Below the pieces are notes generated by a model, which was not told where the DNA came from, ran no database searches, and worked only from the letters and a program-made list of their open reading frames with translations. Positions 56,009-64,000 of a stretch of DNA of 64,000 nt are shown here, piece after piece. How positions within the stretch are numbered: position 1 is the first letter of the stretch; each line of letters starts with the position of its first letter. Source of the stretch: Phytophthora sp. 'mugwort' (lineage: Eukaryota; Oomycota; Peronosporomycetes; Peronosporales; Peronosporaceae); contig JAUCEF010000009.1 of assembly GCA_033558025.1 (NCBI GenBank), positions 1,488,001 to 1,552,000 on the forward strand, read 5' to 3'. A program made the position numbers and the translations under genes.

Positions 56009-56836
56009 TATCTTTCTTGAAGTGATGCCTCTTGGCTTGCTTCTGAGTTTCTCTGGTGGTCTTAGTCTGGACGACGTAAATTGCTAACTGACTTTAGCCT
56101 AGACAACCGCGGTTGCATTCAGCTGACCGCGAGCGAGCCATCTTTGTAAAGTTGCATACGGCGACGCTGGTTCGCACCTCCACGATCCATACGCGACAGC
56201 TGGCTCGGCGCCGTTCTTTTTCACCACCGCAGGACTCTTGTGCCTCTCAAACAACATAGAAACGGACAACGTCAACTTCAGCTTGCGCGGGTCTGACTGA
56301 AGGTTTTCTTTTTTCTTCTGTCCCGCCATCCCGCTATGCGAAAACTTTTCGCCGAAAAAAAGTACTTATGAAGAGTGGGCGGAGGCTTCACACATAACTT
56401 TAGGAGAGAAGAGTGACTTCGTCGTTTCGTGGGCACCTTCCGGCCGCCGCGCTTTTGGTGGTCGGTACTGGTGGGTTGCAGCACAGCGGGATACGGAGCT
56501 GTACTGCTGGATCCTCTTGGCGCGTTCGACCGTAGGGTGGTGACAGGCTGAAAGCCCGGTCGATAAGTCCGAGGCGACAAAAGGCCTTCTAAACATGCGT
56601 CAAGCACCAATCACCCGACAAAAGTCGTTAAAAGTGCTGGTGTTGCCGTCTCGGTACGTGCGGAAGCGAAGCGCGCGAGTGACGGCGTCGTGATCGTGTC
56701 GTGCGTTGTTAATGGGCATTGATCGCGTATGACGAGCGTGTGAAGTCGAGGCAAGTCGGACTGCCGTAATGCATCATGTCGCGGCCGGGGAGGGAAGATG
56801 GTTTCGAAGAGAAGCTTTGTCACGGACTGCCCACAC
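56009..56836 (-). repeat. Leader region of copy A, homologous to leaders of B and C
   Basis: Sequence upstream of the copy A start, similar in reverse complement to 57230-58072 with small indels, up to the hairpin centre at 56837. Reading frames shift between copies, so I do not call it coding, although stretches such as KLKLTLAVS can be read in two copies. Confidence 0.6.
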
Positions 56837-56858
56837 AGTGTGTGGGCAGTCCGTGACA
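56818..56858. repeat. Perfect 41-nt hairpin, 19-bp arms, 3-nt loop
   Basis: Left arm 56818-56836, loop AGT 56837-56839, right arm 56840-56858, all bases paired. It marks the point where the minus-oriented copy A unit ends and the plus-oriented unit of copy B begins. Confidence 0.95.
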
Positions 56859-56914
56859 TTCCAACCGCAGCGCAACGCACGCCATGCCATTCCTCATGGC
56901 TAAACTCTTTCTTT

Positions 56915-58560
56915 TTTCAGCATCGGCCTGACACGAGCTCATCGATCCCCGAGATAGACACGCTCTCGCTGGGCTACCGAGAGGGCGTGGCGATCCAAGC
57001 ACCAATACAACTGTCGACGCCGTTCTCATGTTGCATTACCGTATCGGATATCGTGTTTCTACCCTTTTGTTTCGTCAACACTTTCATCTGTAGCGGTAAT
57101 TGCCCACTCGAAGCACCCATGCAGCAAAAAGGCAAACAAACTACAGATACACTTTAATCCAGAAGATATGTATGTGCGGACGCGGGATGCATCTAACTAA
57201 GCAATCGGTTTCCTCTCACTGTGCGTGCATCCCATGTCAAAAGCTTATCTTCGAAGCCATCTTTGTGCTTCGCGGCCGCGTCTCGTCTGTGAATGTTGCT
57301 ACAGTATCAGGAGTCCTAAAAAAAAAATAAGCGGCAAGGCGAAGCAGCCCGACTTGCCTCGTCTTCGCACGCTCGTCACACTGGAGCAATGCCCATCAAC
57401 AACGTAGAACGCGCGCGACGCCGTCACCAGAGCGCTTCGCCTCCGCACGCTCCGAGACGGCAATGCAATTATTGGTAGCGAATTTTCACCGGTGCTTGAC
57501 GCACGTTGAAGAAGGTCACCTTTTGTCGTTGTGAACCTATGGAGTCTCGAATGGATTTACAGCCTGCAACAACTATACGGTCGAAAGCGCCGAGAGAGCT
57601 TGGCATCGCACCGTGTTGCTGCCGCAGCAGTGCCGACCATTAACACTGCGTCGGCCAACGATGCCCAACAGCGCGAAGTCTAGCGAGTCACACCTAACGT
57701 TACTGTTTCTTGTCACTCTTACCGTTATGTTGCCTTGAAGTTCGTGAAACCTCCGTCCACTCCGCATACTAGGCGCAAGTAGTTTTTGCACAGCGGGACA
57801 GCAGAATTTCAAGCTGAAGTTGAGGTTGGCCGTTTCAATGTCGTTGGACGGTCGATGCAAAAGAACGGCGCCGAGCCAGCCGTCGCGAATGGATCGTGGA
57901 GGTGCGAACCAACGTCGACGTATGCAACTTAACAAAGATGGCTCGGTCGCGGTCAGCAGGAATGCAACCGGCGGTTGTCTATGCCAATTCAGTTAGAAAT
58001 TTACGTCGTCCAGACTAAGACCACCAGAGAAACTAAGAAGCAAGCCAAGGAGGCATCATTTCAAGAAAGATAATGCTTTACAAGCCACACACACCCATGG
58101 AGCTCGGCGACGCCTTGCTAGGCCAGCTCACCAGCGCGCTCGTCTTCGTCTTCGACCACATGATACCCGCCGTACACAGCGTCATCAGCTGGGAGACGGA
58201 CGACACTGACCTGGGTCCTATCGTCCCGGTACGAGGAGCATCAATTTGTTCCAAATAGATAGACTCTGTGCTGACGTTGCTGTTTGGTGGTCGTGCAGGA
58301 ATGGGGTGGCGACGCTCGGCCGATCAGCAGCAAGAGCATAATGCTCGCAGCTCAGCCCCATGCCCAGAAAGCGTAGCTTGCTCTGTGTACCTACTGCTAG
58401 TGTACTGTTACCTACCATACTCTACTGCAAAGAAAAAAGAAGCGAAAACAGCCACGCCACGTGAGGTCGAGGATGAAGCAAGAGTAAGCCGGTTTCTGGT
58501 TGCCATCCACTACTACGTTCCTTTAATTTATAATCAGACAAAACAATTCATTGCTTAGAC
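56915..58560 (+). repeat. Left arm of a large inverted repeat (unit B)
   Basis: About 1.65 kb that matches the reverse complement of 59905-61430 nearly throughout, with more divergence and an extra segment near 57340-57540. Both arms carry an acceptor-like TTTTCAG, then the phrase LGYREGVAIQAPIQ in one frame, and the small two-exon gene. Confidence 0.75.
58073..58376 (+). CDS. Small two-exon gene, copy B (77 aa), unknown
   Basis: Exon 1 58073-58228 (52 codons), 70-nt intron (GTACGA...GTGCAG), exon 2 58299-58376 ending TAG. Starts MLYKPHTPMELGD; hydrophobic region VFVFDHMIPAVHSVISW. It is nearly identical to copy C in exon 1, but its stop falls eight codons earlier because TAT is TAG. Sits inside the left arm of the inverted repeat. 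Confidence 0.6.
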
Positions 58561-59649
58561 GGTATTCAACTCTAGGTGCCAAGAGAGAAACCCAATGTCA
58601 AAATTCATGCAGGTGGCGAGCTGGAAACGAAGATAGATCAAGTAGGACCGCTTTAAGAACGGGAGATTACGGATATGGAAAAAAGTGAAGACGCTAAAGG
58701 GGGTAGCCTAAGGCAGTCGCTGCACTCCAACAAGGAAACGATTCTAAGTTCGGCCCGCTACAGTGCTCGGCTCACTGGAAAGCTCGGCGCTGGGCTCGCC
58801 TCTGCAAATACCGCGCAGCCCTGCTTCGCGGGCGCCCCTCGCGGGTTTGCTGTGGCTATGAGCGCTCGCAACCGCTCTACTCCAATGGTCGTATTATGTG
58901 ACTTTCACCCCCTCCTTTTCAGTTGGGCGCAGCACTCACTCTCTTTTTCTCTGAGAGGTAATCATTGCCACTATTTATCGCCAAGCAACCGACTCTTTAG
59001 TTGCTCTCTGTTCATGTAGTTGGGCTAAAATAAAGGAATCTGGTAGTAAGGAATACCGGCAGTTCGATTACAACAACAACAACACCTTACCTTACCTTTG
59101 GATTTGTTTCTTGCTGTCATAACAACCTGCTTAAAACAGCTTTGAACGACTAGATTCCATGGGTCTTGAATCGCATTGAAAGATCAGGATGCTGAACAGC
59201 GACAAAATCATTTTACGTGAGATAGCATTATGCCGTGCAACTTGGCCAATTGAAGTGATGGATGGAGCTGCCGCGAATGATATTTGGTCTTGAAAGGTTG
59301 CAGATAATACGCTGTGCCACGAAAGCAATGAAACCTGCCGCTGAGTTGGGGCGACTACATGAAGATATATATCTGATGGCTACACGATTATTTAGCACTC
59401 CTGCGTCCAGCTAAGAAATATCCGCAGAATGTGGCGGCCTGATTGAGAAGGCGATCCATAAATTCGAAGAAAAACTTCAAGGCTAGGAACGAAATGTTCT
59501 CCAGCTTTTTGATCTTCAAAAACTTTAAAGTTAAAATATATAAAGTTGCAACAACAACATCATCTCCGGATGGCACCCCCAAAAAGTCGTTTCGGATAAC
59601 GGGGAGACTTAATAAGCAATAGTGACGTCCACTAGTTCTCCAAAGTCAT
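58561..59649. other. Spacer of the inverted repeat, no other gene seen
   Basis: About 1.1 kb, low-complexity CAA repeat near 59080-59095, no domain recognised. The RPL30 relic follows at its right side. Confidence 0.4.
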
Positions 59650-59860
59650 CTAACGGAGGATATCCGAGTCGCCGGCGTCGAAGATGCACATGCAGGAGAC
59701 GTGGAAGTACTTGCCGCAAGCGGTGCCAAGGTCGTTGTTAGTGCCCAAAAAGCTGTGCACGCCTGCATCGAGTAGTACTCGACTCCGACTTGCGCAACGG
59801 TGGCGTGTTGGACGCCAGGATCACCAGCTTGGCCTTGCTGCTACGCAGGCATCTGGTTGT
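59650..59860 (-). pseudogene. RPL30: Ribosomal protein L30 (eL30) retro-pseudogene, 5' truncated
   Basis: Minus strand carries the C-terminal two thirds of eL30: [18 protein letters not shown], then the VEYYSM stretch in a second frame, then [20 protein letters not shown] and DAGDSDIL in a third, ending TAG at 59652-59650. Two frameshifts, no introns and a truncated 5' end indicate a dead processed copy. It lies just outside the right arm of the inverted repeat, in its spacer. Confidence 0.85.
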
Positions 59861-59904
59861 ACAGCCGCTACAATGAAAATGTTTGACTGACAGTGAGTCG
59901 AATG

Positions 59905-61430
59905 CTTTTGAATTCATAATGCAATGTTTTGCTATATAAGTTAAAGGGAAAGTAGTAGATGACAACCTGAAAACAGCTAACTATTGCTTCATCCTCGACC
60001 TCACGTGGCGTGGCTGTTTTCGCTTTGCAGTAGAGTATGATAGGCAACAGTGCATTAGCAGCGGGTACACAGAGAAAGATATGCTTTCTGAGCATGGGGC
60101 TGAGCTGCGAGCATTATGCTCTTGCTGCTGATCGGCCGAGCGTCGTCACCCCATTCCTGCATGATCACCAAACAGCAACGTCAGCACAGAGTCTATCTAT
60201 TTGGAACAAATTGATGCTGCTCGTACCGGGACGATAGGACCCAGGTCAGTGTCGTCCGTCTCCCAGCTGATGACGCTGTGTACGGCGGGTATCATGTGGT
60301 CGAAGACGAAGACGAGCGCGCTGGTGAGCTGGCCTAGCAAGGCGTCGCCGAGCTCCATGGGTGTGTGTGGCTTGTAAAGCATTATCTTTCTTGAAATGAT
60401 GCCTCCTTGGCTTGCTTCTTAGTTTCTCTGGTGGTCTTAGTCTGGACGACGTAAATTTCTAACTGAATTGGCATAGACAACCGCCGGTTGCATTCCTGCT
60501 GACCGCGACCGAGCCATCTTTGTTAAGTTGCATACGTCGACGTTGGTTCGCACCTCCACGATCCATTCGCGACGGCTGGCTCGGCGCCGTTCTTTTGCAT
60601 CCACTCGCAGGTCTCTTGTGCCTCTCAAACGATATAGAAACGGCCAACGTCAACTTCAGCTTGAAAATCTGCTGTCCCGCTATGCGAAAAGTACTTGCGC
60701 CGGAGCCTTCAACGAACTTCAATGTAACATAACGGTAAGCTTCAAGGAAGAGTAATGTTAGGTGTGACTCGCTCGATTTCGCGCTGTTAGACACGGTCGT
60801 TGGCCGACGCAGTGTTGGTGGTCGGCATTGCTGGGGCTGCGGCACGGTGGGATGCCAAGCTCTCTCAGCGCTTTCGACCGTATAGTGTAAATCCAGTCAA
60901 GATTCCATAGGTCGATGCGACAAAACGTGACCTTCAATGTACGTCGATGGGTCTTGCTCCCGTGTGGCAAGTGGGGCTGGCTTCGCCTCGCCGCTTATTA
61001 GGACTTCTAATACATGTAGCAACATTCACAGACGAGACGCGGCCGCGAAGCACAAAGATGGCTTCGAAGATAAGCTTTTGACATGGGATGCACGCACAGT
61101 GAGAGGAAACCGATTGCTTAGTTAGATGCATCCCGCGTCCGCGCATACATATCTTCTGGATTAAAGTGTATCTGTAGTTCGTTTGCCTTTTGCTGCATGG
61201 GTGCTTCGAGTGGGCAATTACCGCTACAGATGAAAGTGTTGACGAAACAAAAGGGTAGAAACACGATATCCGATACGGTAATGCAACATGAGAACGGCGT
61301 CGACAGTTGTATTGGTGCTTGGATCGCCACGCCCTCTCGGTAGCCCAGCGGGTGCACGTCCATCTCGGGGATCGATGCAGCGCGTGTCAGGCCGATACTG
61401 AAAATATAGTCTAGCCAGGAGGGGTGCATT
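59905..61430 (-). repeat. Right arm of the large inverted repeat (unit C)
   Basis: About 1.5 kb, reverse complement of unit B (56915-58560). Similarity begins near 59905 and continues past the small gene and its leader to the acceptor-like TTTTCAG near 61400. Confidence 0.75.
60055..60382 (-). CDS. Small two-exon gene, copy C (85 aa), unknown
   Basis: Exon 1 60382-60227 (52 codons), 70-nt intron (GTACGA...ATGCAG), exon 2 60156-60055 with 33 codons and TAA. Same start and intron as A and B. The C-terminus extends eight residues past the B stop (YLSLCTRC). Exon 1 translates identically to copy B. Confidence 0.6.
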
Positions 61431-62418
61431 AGACCTCCAAATTAGAATTTGACCTCTACATTGAGATATATGCAACTAAGGAACACAGCAGTGTGACATG
61501 CTGAGGTACTGGTCCTATAAGCGAGAGCAGTGCAGATGATCGGACACCCGGCAGCTGAAAAATTCCGTCCAATTGATTAATAATTACTCATCCCCTGAAT
61601 GCGTGCACGAATCGTACGAATACTCTCGGCTTTTCACTAAGACCCCCCTTGTTATTCCGCAGAATGTCATCTCCCAACTGAAAATCGCTGATCGCGTACT
61701 CGGACGCGACAGGTACGACTCGAGACAGAAACGGCAACGTTGGGAAGCGACTACACCGACATCCACTATGCATTAACTTTTTATTAATCAGATTCTAGGC
61801 TTGAAAATTGAAATCAGGTCATTTAATCAAAAGCAGACGGACCAACACAGAATCACGTAATTTGTGCTAGCTATGGTGGCATAGGGTAAATATATGGGAT
61901 TGTATTGTATTGTATTGTGTGCATAAGGCACTCGACTAAATGCATACCGATTATGGAAGTCCCGTCCTATTTAAGCAAATAGGCCCTACCCTGCACGGTG
62001 GGCAGCTTCTGATTAGAAAGGTTCAAGTCTGTTGAAATCACCTCTGTGGAATGCTCGTCGTGTATAAATTGCGCTATGACTAAATGATCTTTCCAACGTA
62101 CTATTTCACGTTGCCATCAACTTTTGCCGTACAATTCTTATTGTCCGCATTTTTGTAGGGTTGGGCGGTAAAATGGTCGTAAATGTCGCCCGGCACGACG
62201 AAAGAAGAATGTGTGTGTAACCATGAAATTCACTGCGCATCATCAGATCCCGATAGACGACTTTCAGGGGATGATACTTAATAGGATGAGCAGTAGCCAC
62301 AGTGCCTGAGGTACAGTATGAGACGTTGCGCTGGAACAACAAGCACACCGTGGATTGCCGGAAATGTCTTTGAAAGGGGGATATGAAGCACCAAGTCATT
62401 CAGGATTCCAGAAGTCGC
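61431..62418. other. No supportable gene; one isolated transposon-end-like motif
   Basis: About 1 kb with short frames only. At 61926-61941 AAGGCACTCGACTAAA matches the core of the terminal repeat of the element at 8434-9177; no partner end was found. TATTGTATTGTATTGT-type repeats lie near 61903. Confidence 0.4.
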
Positions 62419-62465
62419 GCAAAGTTTACAATTATTGACGCGACGTCAATAATTGTAAACTTTGC
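62419..62465. repeat. Perfect 47-nt hairpin, 22-bp arms, 3-nt loop
   Basis: Left arm 62419-62440, loop CGA 62441-62443, right arm 62444-62465, all bases paired; AT-rich stem. Confidence 0.95.
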
Positions 62466-62689
62466 ATTGAATGGGTCAAGCTGCGTAACGGATCCGATCT
62501 GCTGTGGTTCGTACAAAACTTGCTGGTGGCAAGATCTGCAAGCAAAAGTTTTCCCACCTCGTTTCCTCGCCACGACTGCAAAGTTGGCTCTGGGGCCGCA
62601 GCAGCGATCGAATTTCACGAGCTGGCCAAATATTGAAACGAGCGCTAACGATAGCCTCCACCGCCACAGATGAATACGTCAAATATAAA

Positions 62690-63865
62690 AACTGCGCTTG
62701 CTCTCAACACGTAATAAATGGATGAAACTGTGCATCTTCGTATTGAAACCACCTCTCTCGTCATGTCGAGTCTGATTTTTTAATTCTTCGATACTATATG
62801 GAATATCATTCTCCGCACGACTCACCAAGCTTTCAAAAGGTTCTGCTGAAAACAAGAGTCTTGGTTTGCCCCCAGCGAGATTGAATCTCCGATACCACTC
62901 ATCTGTGTCCTCCAACACAATAGTGTTGGCGAGGTTCTCACACTCCGCTCTGGTTCACGGATTCATGCACACCTTAAAGCAACTTTCCTTGACAAAATTG
63001 TTGTAATTGACAGTGCGTGGGCTAACGAAGATATACGCACGGCGAAAATGGCTGAAATTAGTGCCGGCTCATTTCCATCGAATAAACCCTCTTACACTCT
63101 GCCAGCACGTGGTGTATCTGATATCTCGTAGCAAACCGTTGCGGTGTTCCAGTTCAAGTAATAGGTCAGCGAATCAAACAGTGGGCGATATGCAACATCT
63201 TTTTCCTCCTTCATAAACAGAAGCAGCAAGAATATTCTAAATACTGACTTCCCGATCCCTGGAGTGCCAACCACGAGAACTCGATCTGTCGCCAAATTAT
63301 CCGCGATGACACCATGGAGATCCCAATGTTCTTTCCAATGCACAAACCGTTCTTCAATGCTGTACCCAAAATGTTCGTCGGAACAGCCAATGAGGTTCCC
63401 ACTGTCAGGTCAATCGCTCCCAGTTTCAGTTCACGCGCAGTTGTGATAATTGCGTTCAATTCATCTAACCGAGAGGAAGCGATATCCTCAAATTTCCGCT
63501 TTTTCCCGCCTAACCCTCGCTCACTATCTAGAACCTCAACAAGCACCTGGACCACATCCTCTTCGAGCGAAACGTCTGGTCCAAAGAGGTTTGACTTGTT
63601 CAGCTTCCACGACGCGCGCATCTTCACATACGAAGTGACATCTCCGCTCTGAAGCACCGCGTCCAGGATATCGTCGTCCGGCAGCCACGCGCCGCCCGTC
63701 GTCTTCGCCAGGAAGAGCCGGAGCTCGTCCGGATCACAGTTGATCTTGCTCGGCTTCTTCACCTTGATAGCGTCCATCAAGTCTTCCACCGAGTCCCCCT
63801 CGTCTACCCGCACCGAGAGTACGCTTCCCTCAACACCACGATCGCAAAGAAGAGCTCACCAGATT
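62690..63865 (-). pseudogene. Crinkler (CRN) effector relic with P-loop NTPase domain
   Basis: Minus strand, N to C: a damaged ubiquitin-like leader (63860-63814) where the start codon is absent and a frameshift is apparent, then DEGDSVEDLMDAI, LRLFLAK (the LFLAK host-translocation motif) with WLPDDD, and a VLVEV segment corresponding to the HVLVVVP end of the CRN N-terminal region. After a second frame change near 63358 comes a P-loop NTPase domain with VVGTPGIGKSVF (Walker A), then FLLLLFMKEEKDVAY. A further piece at 62918-62700 (EWYRRFNLAGGKPRLLFS) belongs to the same domain family. CRNs are host-nucleus-targeted effectors of oomycetes. With no start codon and at least two shifts this copy is inactive. 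Confidence 0.75.
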
Positions 63866-64000
63866 TCCTCGAGGCGGCGGATTCTGGAATTAGGAAGGCG
63901 AAGGGATGTCATAAAAATATTTATGCTATATGGCTCAAACATATATATATAAAATTATTTCAATGTGTATATATTTATGCGGATAAAAATATTTAGACCC
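63866..64000. other. AT-rich window end
   Basis: Dominated by ATATTTAT and ATATATAT runs; no gene. Confidence 0.5.

Noticed and set aside
56100..56330. KLKLTLAVS-type reading frame in the leaders of units A, B and C as an upstream exon
   Set aside because: Indels between copies change the frame after a few codons, so selection on a protein is not supported.
56910..57160. LGYREGVAIQAPIQ frame in units B and C as a conserved exon
   Set aside because: Differences between copies are mostly replacing in every frame and no family is recognised; left as part of the repeat.
1..64000. tRNA, rRNA or bacterial-type operon signals
   Set aside because: None found by eye; spliced genes and eukaryotic transposons rule out a prokaryotic reading, though a dedicated tRNA scan was not possible.

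Overview
The window looks like a repeat-rich stretch of an oomycete nuclear genome, most likely Phytophthora or a close relative. The evidence is a broken RXLR-type secreted effector at the left end, a broken Crinkler (CRN) effector at the right end, a DUF6818 relic, short GT-AG introns of about 60-107 nt, and a cytoplasmic dynein-2 (flagellar transport) subunit. No prokaryotic features were seen.

Layout. 0.8-1.2 kb: RXLR-like effector interrupted by a 22-nt homopolymer. 2.9-5.6 kb: two tandem Gfo/Idh/MocA oxidoreductase paralogs; the downstream one has lost catalytic motif residues. 5.8-10.6 kb: transposon graveyard with two LINE pieces, a 744-bp Mutator-like derivative with a perfect 9-bp target duplication, and a Tc1/mariner-like transposase. 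11.3-13.5 kb: intact, intronless aconitase-superfamily enzyme. 14-18.3 kb: degenerate MULE carrying a Ulp1-like (C48) protease. 18.9-24.9 kb: the only gene-dense island, with WDR34-like dynein-2 intermediate chain, F-actin capping protein alpha, RABL3-like GTPase and a single-pass membrane protein, alternating convergent and divergent. 25.5-31.2 kb: Ty1/copia element with very short LTRs. 32-35 kb: an unknown broken gene and a DUF6818 relic. 35.8-48.3 kb: Harbinger fragments, a second copia relic, a Ty3/gypsy element and a hAT element. 48.6-51.9 kb: second MULE with Ulp1-like protease, with recognisable terminal inverted repeats but no transposase core. 52.3-55.0 kb: membrane protein and a monofunctional methylenetetrahydrofolate dehydrogenase.

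55.7-61.4 kb is the least explained part. It holds three copies of a tiny two-exon gene (73, 77 and 85 codons) with an identically placed intron. They lie in a large inverted-repeat arrangement whose first junction is a perfect fold-back hairpin; an RPL30 retro-pseudogene lies in the spacer. I do not recognise the small protein; its copies differ mainly by silent or conservative changes, so it is probably real. 62.7-63.9 kb is the CRN relic with a P-loop NTPase domain.

Recurring structural oddities are three perfect hairpins with 3-nt loops (30.3, 56.8 and 62.4 kb), both LTR elements flanked by a fragment of a second copy, and MULE derivatives that keep the DNA-binding domain while losing the transposase core. 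All exon boundaries were inferred by eye from splice consensus, reading phase and paralog or family alignment.
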